Shown here: piece after piece, positions 1-9,021 of the stretch
Layout: each line of letters opens with the position of its first letter
How positions within the stretch are numbered: the first letter of the stretch is position 1
The notes under the pieces: generated by a model
Told to the model about the DNA's origin: nothing
The model's input: the letters and a program-made list of their open reading frames with translations, nothing else
The model's database searches: none
Translations under genes and position numbers: made by a program
Source of the DNA: Chondrus crispus
Lineage: Eukaryota > Rhodophyta > Florideophyceae > Gigartinales > Gigartinaceae
DNA: 64,000 nt
Reading direction: 5' to 3'
NCBI RefSeq assembly: GCF_000350225.1
Contig: NW_005178528.1
Span: 62,001-126,000 of the forward strand

Positions 1-35
1 CCTACAACTAAAGCGAGGCAGAAAGTCCTGCAGTC

Positions 36-1046
36 ATGAAGGTTTCAGGAAGTGAGGTTACGAGTGATACTGTGACTGAATACGTCGATCCGCGTAAAAT
101 TGTCAATCTCTGGTACTCCAGGCCAATTCTTCCTCGAGATGAAGATATTGTCAGAGAAGGGTTTCTGCAAAATGGATACATCAGCAGTTATCTCATATCA
201 TGTCGAGTGGCTACTGTTCCTGAAATACAGCTACTCTTTGAGAGAGAGCCACATTGCTACACGCCTGAAAAGGCATCAGAAGTGGCACGAGCAGTGATAA
301 GAGAAGAGACAGATGGACGCGCTGGAGGGTATCGCTTTTGTTATGATGGACACATCCGCAAAAGAGTAGCGGTACAGCTAATGGAGGACGGGGTTTTGAT
401 GAAGGATTTCAAGTTGAAAGGTGAATTGGTAATGTCGATGCCAGCCCAAGATGAGATTGCGTATGGACTTTCGAGAAATGCTCTTCACTCTTTCTGTGTC
501 CCGCTCTCTTTCCTCGCAACGCTCCTACGCTGCCACGAATACGACGTTGAACTGAATACCTGGTTGAGCCAAAGGCGGCAAAAATGTTTATCAGCGACCG
601 AAGTTGCCCGTCGCCTGGTGTCAAGTACTGCAAGAGGGGTTCAGGATGACAAATTTATGAGCAAACAGACTGAAACAAAGCGCCAAATCTTGGGAGTTGC
701 TCGCAAGCTTCCCATTTCTACAGTTGACTACTTACGGGATTTCATGTGCAATGATGATGGAGGCTTGCAAGTTGCGTTCACATTGGCAAATTTGCGAGCA
801 ATTCCCAAAAGAGTGACGGCAGAGGAATATTTAATGTTGGTGAAACGATTTATCAGGTATTATCAAGATTTCTTGCCTTCTCCGAAGCCGCTTCTCCCCA
901 AAGATGTTTCGACACAGTTGGTGCAGTTACGCCAAGCAATTAAAGAGCTTGAAAAATTCAAAACCCTTTGTGATTACGACGAAATCCCGAATGAGATGAC
1001 CACAATTGCAGAAAGAATGACGTGTACGCAGCTGCTGGATATCTAA
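36..1046 (+). CDS. ParB-like domain protein, first half of a ParB/methyltransferase-like pair
   Basis: The 336-residue product starts like a ParB N-terminal domain: a VDPRKIV strand near residue 17, then FCYDGHIRKRVAV around residues 101-113, which resembles the ParB DGHHR box. ParB-type domains bind or nick DNA and, in many classes, hydrolyse CTP; which activity applies here is unknown. Residues about 215-336 match the middle region of the protein encoded at 52562-54916: both have a D-G-[GE]-L stretch followed by a helical segment ending in KFxxL and an E-M-x-T motif. The ORF stops at TAA 1044-1046, and the next ORF begins with the adjacent ATG in the same frame, so the two ORFs may once have been one protein of about 780 residues. 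This is homology read by eye; the ParB assignment is moderate. No transposase or inverted repeat belonging to this copy is visible in the window. Confidence 0.55.
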   Translation: MKVSGSEVTSDTVTEYVDPRKIVNLWYSRPILPRDEDIVREGFLQNGYISSYLISCRVATVPEIQLLFEREPHCYTPEKASEVARAVIREETDGRAGGYRFCYDGHIRKRVAVQLMEDGVLMKDFKLKGELVMSMPAQDEIAYGLSRNALHSFCVPLSFLATLLRCHEYDVELNTWLSQRRQKCLSATEVARRLVSSTARGVQDDKFMSKQTETKRQILGVARKLPISTVDYLRDFMCNDDGGLQVAFTLANLRAIPKRVTAEEYLMLVKRFIRYYQDFLPSPKPLLPKDVSTQLVQLRQAIKELEKFKTLCDYDEIPNEMTTIAERMTCTQLLDI

Positions 1047-2378
1047 ATGCAGGAACATGCGTTCAGCAAGCACCTTATACAACCACTTGAAACTGCTTGC
1101 AGAAATCTGGTGCCAAATGGGACTAACCATTTGGAAATCGCCCGAAAAAGATTGCAACAAATACCTCAAGAGAACAGTGAGCACTCAGATACACATAAAC
1201 ATCCTGCGATTGATTCAGACACTGAACTATCATCTCCAGGTACTTCAGAGAATGGAAGCTCAAAAGACGGTGAAGAGGAGGGCTCTGCGGCCAAAGCATC
1301 CCTCTTATCGCACAGTCAATACTCAGGCGGGCCCTGTGAACGGCACAATGAGAGACCAGTTGAATCAGTTGCAGAGGCAGCGTCAGTAATTGAGGCATCT
1401 CAATTATTACCGGTTGGGTGGAAGATTGTGCAGGCTACACTTGAGGACTTCATGACACAACACGATGAGTGGAAAATGGTGCAGGGGAAAGCCGATATGG
1501 TCATGACTGTTCTACAAGATGATGAATCTAATGAGGACTGCCTGAAACAGGTTGTACGTCACTGCGGTATGGCGATGAAACAGAGCGGCGTGTGCTATAT
1601 CGTGTGCAATTTTATTCACTTCTCGAAGCTTTTTTCAGTTGTATGTGCGGAGGGCATGGAAATGATGAAGCATCCCATGCTTTACATACAAGATCCGTCA
1701 ACAATCAAGAGAAAGACATTATCGCAGCACCCTCAAGAGTCAGGCTTCATCGCAGCAGTATTCTGGAGATCACCAGATCGCAGGCAAAAGCATCATTACT
1801 CATTTGCAAAAGGTTACAGAAGCTCAACCATTCCGTCGTGGGTGAACTGTGTCACAAACGTATTACAATCGCGAAATCCCCTCTGCTGTGAACAAGGCAA
1901 AATCCTTAAAGTTAGAGACATTGAAAAGGATCTCAGTGTATCTATTCTCCAGCAATGGTGCAAACCTGCAGGTATCTGTTATAATCCTAGAGCAGGCTCT
2001 ATGTCCATGGGTTTGGCATGTTTGGACTTAGGTATCCAATACGTCGCGTTAGAACATGACTCGGAAATTTTCAAAGCGGCAAAAAGGAGGTTAGTCGCAT
2101 CTGTTCAAGACCAAGCCTTCAAGCGAAGGAAACTGGAGCGATGTACTCGGAGAGAAATAAAGGAAACCGACAACGAAAAGGAGAAAGAAGGAATGTCCTG
2201 TGGGATTGGGGAGAAGCATTGTCGCTTTCCGGGATTGGAAACTTCGTTTTCGTGCACAGCATGCGGCGTAGGAATGCATGACCTATGTGACTGGGCCAAA
2301 ATCGTGAGAAACATAAGCGTCGAGTTACGAGAAATGGTTGCGGTTTGCTCGGAGAAGTGCTTTGCATTGGAGAAATGA
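1047..2378 (+). CDS. Catalytically degenerate DNA amino-methyltransferase-like protein with PHD-like zinc finger
   Basis: The 443-residue ORF follows the ParB-like ORF in frame, separated only by one TAA. After an acidic, Ser-rich linker (residues about 40-110) it has a methyltransferase-like core: the segment at 149-160 aligns with the DPPY catalytic region of the protein at 52562-54916 but reads DMVMTVLQDDE, so DPPY is gone. Residues 308-345 (CYNPRAGSMSMG, then VALEHD) align with the SAM-binding motif I and following acidic strand. The C-terminus carries C403-x2-C406-x4-H411-x2-C414 with C434 and C438, the spacing of the core of a PHD finger, plus C385 and C392 as possible first ligands. 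I infer an inactive methyltransferase fused to a chromatin-reader-like finger. One in-frame stop in about 780 codons suggests recent decay, or selection for a split gene. Confidence 0.5.
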   Translation: MQEHAFSKHLIQPLETACRNLVPNGTNHLEIARKRLQQIPQENSEHSDTHKHPAIDSDTELSSPGTSENGSSKDGEEEGSAAKASLLSHSQYSGGPCERHNERPVESVAEAASVIEASQLLPVGWKIVQATLEDFMTQHDEWKMVQGKADMVMTVLQDDESNEDCLKQVVRHCGMAMKQSGVCYIVCNFIHFSKLFSVVCAEGMEMMKHPMLYIQDPSTIKRKTLSQHPQESGFIAAVFWRSPDRRQKHHYSFAKGYRSSTIPSWVNCVTNVLQSRNPLCCEQGKILKVRDIEKDLSVSILQQWCKPAGICYNPRAGSMSMGLACLDLGIQYVALEHDSEIFKAAKRRLVASVQDQAFKRRKLERCTRREIKETDNEKEKEGMSCGIGEKHCRFPGLETSFSCTACGVGMHDLCDWAKIVRNISVELREMVAVCSEKCFALEK

Positions 2379-2688
2379 GTCCATTTCTTCGAAATGGCCG
2401 TCTCTTTGGTCCTACATCTACCCTACATTACATCGGCAAGCTGCAGTTGACAGCAGCGGTGTCATGTTTGTTGATTCGAAAAAACGCCGCGTGAGAGGGT
2501 CTGTTGCTGTTCTTCGTAGCCTTCAAGATTTTCTGGAAGCCGTGGACACTTTACGCAAGATGTCATGGACAAGCTCTCTCCTAAGTCCAAAAGATGGAAT
2601 CCTTCATATCGTCTTGCAACCCATTCTTCGATCTGACATAATATTGATAAAAGATACCGCGCGCGGATGGCAAGCCCTTATAAAATGA
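2338..2688 (+). CDS. Unidentified ORF overlapping the end of the methyltransferase-like gene
   Basis: A 116-residue reading frame overlaps the last 41 bases of the preceding gene in another frame. From about residue 40 it looks protein-like (KKRRVRGSVAVLR, then a helical LQDFLEAVDTLRK segment) and carries no stop to 2688. It could be a downstream exon of the preceding gene or a remnant of its former C-terminus. I do not recognise a family, and the start codon is arbitrary. Confidence 0.2.
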   Translation: MRFARRSALHWRNESISSKWPSLWSYIYPTLHRQAAVDSSGVMFVDSKKRRVRGSVAVLRSLQDFLEAVDTLRKMSWTSSLLSPKDGILHIVLQPILRSDIILIKDTARGWQALIK

Positions 2689-2929
2689 CAAGGGCAACGG
2701 CGCCTTCTTCGTCTTTTCAAAAACTACCTGAGGCAGACACCGGACAATGTTGCCTTCAGTCATTCTCCGCGCAACTGAACAAGAACACAAACCACAGTTT
2801 CGCAGTTCGACATGGCGAAATCGTGCGGAACGAGACTACAAGAGTAGCGCTAAACTCCCTAGCAGAAAAATGAATAATTTGGGAGTGCAGCTACAGTGAA
2901 ATGTGATATTTTTAGCATATTTGAGTCAG

Positions 2930-3860
2930 AGTGCTCTACCCTCATCCCAAGAGCACACTCCCCCGTGTTCACACATTATCGGCGCCTTGGATACCATTGC
3001 CCCCGCCGTGCCCCCGCTCGACCACGGGCCCGATTCCGCTGCCCTCGGCCTCCCGCTCGCCCTGTTCGGACACGGCGATCGCGTCATTCTCCAGCCGTAC
3101 GCCTCACTGCCGCTCGTGGCAGAGCTCATTCCGCATTAATCTAGGAGGGCCTGCCGTATAGGCACCTCGCATAACGTGGGCTTGCAACTCTCGTCGACCG
3201 CCGCCTCGGCCGCGAAGAAGGCCGCCGCCGCGAAGACGGAGTCTCCGCTCGTGCAGACTGCCCACGCATTTTTGCAAAAGTCTAGCTCCACGCCGACGCG
3301 GCCTTCGGGGAAGCCCACGCCCAAGTAGCAGACGCCGATTCGCGGCTCGAAGAGCTCTTCTGTCCCAGTGTCGTCGACGCCGTCGCCGGGGAATGGAGAC
3401 ACTTGTCGTTTGTCTACGCCCGGGAAACCGTCCCCGGTTCCAAGCGCCCAGACGGCCTCCGCGGAACGGCAGAGTGCCTATTGTGGACGCACTGGTCAAT
3501 TTGACGACGGGCAAGGTGTCGGTGTCGGGGAGTATCGACCCGCTGTGTCGCATCACGTGCGTCGAGCGGTGATTCATGCGCGACTTGACTTTTTCGGCGG
3601 GCACGTCGTCGGCGTCTGTCTCGTCGTCGGGGGCGTATGTCGGGCTGGATGACTACATTCGTAGACGGTTGCGTGAGTACCTGAATTTGCTTTTTGCGAT
3701 CGGTGGCGTCGGTTGAGGGAGTGCTCGGGGGACCGTTAGGCGGCGAAACTTGGAGCTCTGAAATGGTCGACGAGAGGAATGTCTCACAGTTTGAGCTGTA
3801 CAATAAGCAGTTTGTCAAGACGTAGATGAAGGCACAAAGGCCGGGAGCGCGACGGCTTCG
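2930..3860 (+). pseudogene. Decayed AVL9/DENN-like trafficking gene
   Basis: GC-rich segment readable in several plus frames. Near 3040-3120 it encodes LFGHGDRVILQPYASLPL, and near 3150 GTSHNVGL, resembling the AVL9/DENN motif in which a Pro-Tyr-x-x-Leu stretch is followed by GTSN. Near 3475-3700 it encodes IVDALVNLTTGKVSVSG, then GLDDYIRRRLREYLNLLF, close to the AVL9 pattern of a D-V-x-V-N strand and a DDYIR helix. Near 3785-3830, ELYNKQFVKT resembles the family's YNxxFVxxW end. AVL9 proteins act in late secretory transport. In-frame stops (for example TAA in the frame that begins at 2903) and frame changes show it is broken. The call is by motif recall only, and another DENN-type protein is possible. 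Confidence 0.35.
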
Positions 3861-4539
3861 AGCGGCACGGGCGAGCCGAGGACGCGCCGTTGCGACTGCA
3901 GGCTGGAAAGGGAGGCCAATTTTGGAGGGAGCGGGGGTGGGCGCGGTGTGGACGGTCGGGTCGCCAGCGGGCGTAGCGCTTGCTCGGCGGTATAGATACG
4001 GCAGCGGTGGCCAACGCGACGGCGGCCGATGGCAAGCGCGCGGGCGACGCCAAACGGACGGGCGTCGGTGAGGTGGGCGGGCTACCCGGGCAGGAGCTGC
4101 AGCAGGCGTGGTCGAAGCGATGCGGGCGGGCGCAGTGACAAGCCCCCAGGGAGTCTCCGGGAATTAATTTTTGTGTCATAGTCATATTTTTCTTTTTGTA
4201 CACTCGCTCTGCAGGCGGTCTGTGTCCAGCGCGCAGCGCACCAACGCGCGGCGCAGCGCAACGGGATGTGATTTTTTATGTAATAAGGATATTTATTTCC
4301 ATGGATCAGTATTATGACTCGGGCATACGTGCCACGCCGCGTGAGCGTGTGGCAAGTGAACAGCCTGCGCTCTCCCCAAAAACGGATCGCCCGCCATCCT
4401 CTCTTGCACCTTCCCCAGTCGTTCTTCCCTTCCTTCTCCCGCCTTCACCCCTAGAGGCGGATTCGGGTGGTGATATTTACGCTTCCTATCCGCATCATTA
4501 CTGCACTCGCCCACATCTTATCCATTTTCAAGTCCTGCA
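3861..4539. other. No gene recognised (GC-rich spacer)
   Basis: GC-rich sequence with long low-complexity reading frames on both strands (Arg/Ala/Gly-rich on plus), none showing a domain. The final part (about 4300-4540) leads into the U1-70K-like pseudogene and may hold its 5' region, but I see no promoter I can defend. Confidence 0.4.
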
Positions 4540-5149
4540 GTGGTCCCCGCCGCAATGGAAGCTGCAGAGTTGTCCCGCGAGACGCCGCCGCCGCCTCGAC
4601 CTTCTTCCTCTCTCCTCTCCCCCGAACCCCTCGATACGAAAATGGCTGATGAAAGTGAGAGCAAGCCGGAGACACCCTTTGAAACACCTGCTCAAAGAAG
4701 GCGGCGTGTTCGGAACGCCGCGTTGAAGAAGGCCTCGGAAATCGTTAAAAACGAGAGGAGACCAGTGGGACCCAAAAAGCGACGATTCTGCAAAGACAAA
4801 AACTGCGTATTGCACGCTCTTTGCTGCTAATCTGCCGTTTACCATGGTGGAGAAGTCATTGCAGGATGCATTCGAGGCATATGGCCCTGTGGCAACTGTT
4901 ATGCCATTAGATGGAGAGGGAGTTTTGAGAGACTACGCATTTGTTGAGTTTGAACGAGAACGCGATATAAAGATTGCATAGCGAGAAACGAACCGGATGA
5001 GGTCAGGGGGCCATCGCATTCTGGTAGATGTGGAAAGGGGTCGAACTGTTAACGGTTGGCTGCCAAACAGGCTAGACGATCCGAACAATGTGTGCACGAG
5101 CAAGCGACGGAGTGAGAGGAGGGAGGCAAGGCCGAGACTAAAACATTAA
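4540..5149 (+). pseudogene. SNRNP70-like: U1 small nuclear ribonucleoprotein 70 kDa (U1-70K) pseudogene
   Basis: The N-terminal frame (4540-4830) ends in the U1-70K-type basic helix, with ETPAQRRRRVRNAALKK near residues 45-60. A second frame then gives WDPKSDDSAK followed by an RRM: CTLFAANLPF (RNP2-like), AYGPV, and DYAFVEFERERD (RNP1-like), and finally the family signature RILVDVERGRTVNGW near 5020-5065. In functional U1-70K this protein contacts U1 snRNA stem-loop I in the spliceosome. Here the N-terminal and RRM parts are in different frames (a frameshift close to 4750-4780), and a TAG at 4979-4981 lies within the RRM at a place where the family usually has Tyr. The Arg/Ser-rich tail is short, ending at 5149. 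No introns are visible, so this may be a retrocopy or simply a decayed intronless gene. Confidence 0.8.
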
Positions 5150-5339
5150 GCGACAGGCTCTGAGAAGATGCGATGTCTTCTTCCTATACAAATATTTTAT
5201 GCCCCATCAAGGCGAATTTACATCTACTTGTGTGAGCCTTTCCAACTAGTCACGCACTTCATCAACATGCTGTACGTAATAATTGGCTGAAGTGCTCTTC
5301 CGTTCAACTGTACATGTGTGAACACTAATATTCTTCCCG

Positions 5340-5880
5340 TCAGCATTGCGATATATTTATTTAAACATGTCTTCATCGGTTCGGTCGTCACCAATAGAAC
5401 AAACTCAGTCCGGCGCCTCACCCTCGACATCGAAGCGTCTCAACACTTCAGCCACTGCTGCTCCTTTGTGCACCCCTCGCAGTCGAACGTAAAGGAGTTT
5501 TTGCCCCATCAAGACCTCCATCGAACTGCCGTGTAGCACCTCCTCGAGCGCTTGCCGAGCATCATGTGCTCGACTGACTGCGAGATTGCATATAGCTGGC
5601 ATCTCTGAAATGCCAGCTATATGCAATCTCTTTCTGCGACAAGAAGGTGGTAGGTGTGCTGTCCTCAATTCGTTTCAACAGCAGACCGGCCAATTCAAGC
5701 GCGTATCTTATTGCAATGAGATCATGGGGGCTTAATGAGTCATCCCAAGTTTCGTCGCGTTTCTCGACTAGAGTATTTCCGGTTGTTTCGAACGCCTCCT
5801 CCTCTCCACACTCTAGCAATCCACTCATTCTACGGCCCCAAACCTCTCCCGTAAAAGGTCTGACCATCGCGCAGAAAACT
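5340..5880 (-). pseudogene. Trehalose-6-phosphate synthase/phosphatase (TPS) C-terminal pseudogene
   Basis: On the minus strand the sequence encodes the haloacid-dehalogenase phosphatase part of a class II TPS: SYSWHFRDA (family WHYRDAD), QALEEVL, YVRLRGVHKGAAV (family VEVRPxGVxKG) and CSIGDDRTDEDMF, the metal-binding acidic motif. TPS proteins make or dephosphorylate trehalose-6-phosphate. The piece is interrupted: a TGA (plus-strand TCA at 5405-5407) falls just before the IGDD motif, the reading frame changes between WHFRDA and QALEEVL at a perfect inverted repeat (5582-5630), and a stop follows MFK. The N-terminal glucosyltransferase domain is absent from the window. Confidence 0.75.
5582..5630. 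repeat. Perfect 20 bp inverted repeat (hairpin) inside the TPS pseudogene
   Basis: Arms 5582-5601 and 5611-5630 are exact reverse complements, with a 9-base spacer. The repeat begins inside the conserved EIAYSWHF codons, and the second arm is simply the inverted copy of them, after which homology resumes in another frame. That is the footprint expected of a template-switch replication error rather than of a transposon. Confidence 0.85.
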
Positions 5881-6029
5881 TTGAGGTTTGGGTCATCACG
5901 CCGTAACTAGACTGCATGCGGCGAAGACTACAGTAAGCTAAGCATTTAAACAATTTTAGGTTATCAATCAACTGCTCGGTGTTTAAATAATTTAGCCTTA
6001 TTTTTGGAACAAATGCCCCCCTCAGAAAT

Positions 6030-7260
6030 CTTTTTATTCCGGAAAAGTCCTTTTAAGAGCCAACTGCTGTTCATCCTCCTCGCAGTGGCGGTAGGTCGCC
6101 CAATCGTGGGGCGACACCGCGACCGAGTAGAGGCGCATGAGGGAGCTCGCCGATTTCTGGAGAGCCACGCGAGCCTTCGAATAAGCATAAGGACGGGGAC
6201 TCAGGTAGAGCTCCTCAACCTCGGAAAGGATGAACCGTCGCGGGGCGCCCGGCAAACGACCAACCAGGTGCTCGGCCATGCGGTCGACATAGATGACTTC
6301 GCCGGAATTGTACGCGAACGTCCTGTCGCAAGGGATCGCGTCGGGGATTTGATATGGAACTCCGCCGCCCTTGCCCGTCAGCCTAGCAAGGACGAGGCCG
6401 GCCTCGTCCACGCGACCTGCTTCGTAAATGCGACGCACGCGCATGAGGTCAGGGCGCAAAACGTCACGCAATAACAACTCCGCGAGGGTGATCCCCGTTC
6501 TGGCGTAACGACGCCACGGGAACCTGAGCCGCTCCACGGGCAGCGGCATCGAGCGGGCCAGGGCGGTGCCAAACCACTGGGTGGTGTCGTCGGCCAACTC
6601 CGCCCCCGCCTCGAGATTACCTCGGGTCTTCGGAGGCAGGAGGCCCGGCTGCCGGCAGCTCCCCCTGCCCCATACGACCCGGGGCGCGGCTGGTAAGGCG
6701 CGCTCGTACGCGGCGCGTCGGACATGTGGTCAGGAGGAACCTCTCCGACTTTCCTGCGTTCGACGTCGCCCCCTTGGGGCGGCGCAGCCCCCAACGAGGC
6801 GGGACGAAATTCCGCACTCCCGGTGGACCCCAAGGGGCCGCGACTCTTCTGGAAGGGCGGCAGCGCGGGCACCGCGGGAGGGACAAATCCCCCTGCGCGA
6901 GAAGGATGCGCGACGGAGTCCCCAGAACAGCCCGGGGGAGGTACCGCACGCGGGGGCACGGAGGCCCCCGAGAACGGCGGAAGCGCGGGGAGCCCGACGG
7001 AAGGGCCCCCAGACGAAGGACGCGCCTCGGGAAGCGACGACATGAGGACGACGACGCGGTGAGCAGCGCGTGAGTGGCAACGAAGGGGAACACCCGCGGC
7101 GGCGGGTGAGGAGAGGTGGATGAGGATGCAAAACCAGGGGGCACGGAGTACGGCGGGGACGTAAGGGGGGCAAGGTCGATCGGTGGACGGCGCTGAAGAC
7201 AACGCCGGATCAAGGGGGAGCAGGGCTAAGGCTCTGGAAGCGACCGGGTCGGACATGGCT
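6030..7260 (-). mobile_element. Broken LTR-retroelement internal fragment (gag-like)
   Basis: Fossil. Two overlapping minus-strand reading frames (6378-7319 and 6034-6597) form a Pro/Ser-rich head followed by a charged, Trp-containing helical part that looks like a retroelement Gag. The fragment sits immediately left of the LTR at 7312-7974. Pol was not found next to it. The element is broken, with at least one break in the gag-like part and its other end missing. The assignment rests on position and composition, not on a recognised domain. Confidence 0.35.
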
Positions 7261-7311
7261 CTCTCACTCCTCAAGGGTGAACGCGGACGTTCACTCTTGA
7301 GGAGGGGGCCG

Positions 7312-7974
7312 TGTGGCATAACGGCGGTTCGCGATTAGATTTAGATCAGATTAATACGAACCACACCGGCGCACACGTGTACCCCCACGTGTACGGAGGA
7401 CGCGGGACCACACGCGTACACGTGTAGGAGGCGCATACCACCGCGCGCACAGTACGCGTCTCACACGTGTGCTGTCAGCCCCGACGGCTGACAGCATTAC
7501 AGCGCGGGACGACCCGCGCTACAGTAAGCTACTACAGCATACCAGTACTGTAGTATTATGATAGACGCATTGTATACATTAAATAGGAGCGCGACCGGCG
7601 GCGGCGAAGGGGGACAAGCACGGACTTGTCCACGACCTACCGCCTAGGTCCGTCTTCCAGCTTAACTAACGAGCGCGATCCGTCTTCGCGCGCGTTAAAC
7701 GGGACAAAGCGGGTAGGGGACAGCCGCGTGCGCGAGCGAGCCTAGATCCGCCTCCGCCCGTCGGCGCTGGTACGTTACCCAGCGCCGCTCCGGGGCGTCG
7801 AGGCGTAGATCGGCCCGCGCGTACGCTCGTCCCCGACCGTCCCGCTCTACCACGCTACCAGGGCCCGCTTCCCTGTCCCGTTAGCTGTGTGTTCTCCCCG
7901 TCTTCTCGCCCCTCGTACGGGGTCTACGTCGAGCTAAGTATACACCCCTCTCCGTTGGGGGGTGTTATACTACA
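7312..7974 (+). repeat. LTR (663 bp), TG...CA ends, hairpin-rich family
   Basis: Begins TGTGGCATAAC and ends TTATACTACA. It shares layout with the LTRs at 48638-49320 and 50085-50727: an ACGTGT-rich U3, two short perfect hairpins (7472-7494 and 7501-7520), a TATA-like TTAAATA near 7580 followed by a GGAGCGCGACCGGCGG block, and a final GGGGTGTT box. A purine-rich tract and a short palindrome (about 7266-7310) lie to its left. The flanking five bases on the two sides do not match, so it is more likely one end of a larger element than a solo LTR. The right side abuts a DNA-transposon fragment. Confidence 0.7.
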
Positions 7975-8627
7975 AAGAGCAGCAACACAACACCAAAAAA
8001 CCTGCCACTCTACTGCGGGGCTCCCGCTGAACATTTGACTGTCGGACTCATGATTCAGCGTCGTCTTGACCGGGAAAATGCCCAACAGGTGGCAGAATTG
8101 GCAAAGCATGAGCGTCGAAAAGCGGCTGAGAGCCTACGTAATGCTAAGAAAGAGGCAGCTCCGAGGAAGAGGAAATCTTGCGTGGATGAGCGAAAGAGGT
8201 TAAAGGACCAAAAACGTCAGGCTACTGAGGAAAAAGCTTCGAAAAGACGCAAAAAGGCAACAGCAAGAGGCTCTGAGGTGCGCTTGAAAGGGTCAGAGGG
8301 TTGTAGGGGAAGTCGAAAGAAGTCGCCAGCACAAAGAGAAAGCTGGAAGATATCTAAAGCTATTGTCGGGCAAATTGTTTCGGCTGTCCTGGCGAAGAAA
8401 TGTTCTGTCCGGAATTAACGGTTGTCGTAAAATTTTGTGAAACGGTTAGTTTGTTTTGTCACGCTTGTTGTTTTAGTTCCTGACCCTAGTTTGGCGCAAA
8501 AACCCACCAGGAGATAGCGAGAGGTGTGCTTTCTCCATTGGTCAGCTCGGAATTCGTCACAGGGATGTCACGAGAGTGCAAGAGCTGCGGCGCCAAAGTT
8601 GTCCGGAATTGACCTTTCCGGGAAGGG
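7975..8627 (+). mobile_element. 3' fragment of a pogo-like DNA transposon
   Basis: The plus ORF 8035-8418 encodes a Lys/Arg/Glu-rich coiled tail like the C-terminal tails of the pogo-like transposases at 9022-10804 and 43579-44190, with no catalytic domain left. The right end (about 8600-8627, AATTGACC...GGGAAGGG) is a relative of the terminal repeat of the neighbouring element and is followed by TA at 8628-8629. The left part has been replaced by the LTR that ends at 7974. Confidence 0.5.
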
Positions 8628-9021
8628 TACCCTTCATACTGGCTTAATTTGGAACACTTTCGATCGATTCTACGATTAAGTTGCAAAATTAAAGGAACAA
8701 AATACTCTCTACCTCTGACAGTCGGCGCAGTACTTTAAATTAAAGCGAATCTTGAGACTTGCGTTTACTGATGGAAATCTGTTGTCAACCCCGGATGTGG
8801 GGCAATTTGGAACACCGCTTCCGCTAGCAGTTCTTCGCTTTGGAGAGCTCGACCATGACACCTGCTACATCTCTGTCTACCACTGAGGCTCGCCCTTCAT
8901 GAGAAGGACTACCAGCACACCTGGCCTTTGACGGCCGACTCCTAGTGGAAGCTTTGACAGCCTTGCAGGCTTCTCTTTCGCTTTTCTTTTCCGCACGTAA
9001 TGAAGCAGCTTGGGCCTTTTT

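Noticed and set aside
6566-7213. Long GC-rich frames on both strands as host genes
   Set aside because: Low-complexity Arg/Pro-rich translations in several frames at once; they follow from base composition next to the retroelement fragment.
7266-7310. Palindrome left of the LTR as a separate transposon end
   Set aside because: A similar TTGAACG...CGTTCAA palindrome occurs at the pol end of the gypsy element at 62940-62960, so it is better read as retroelement sequence.
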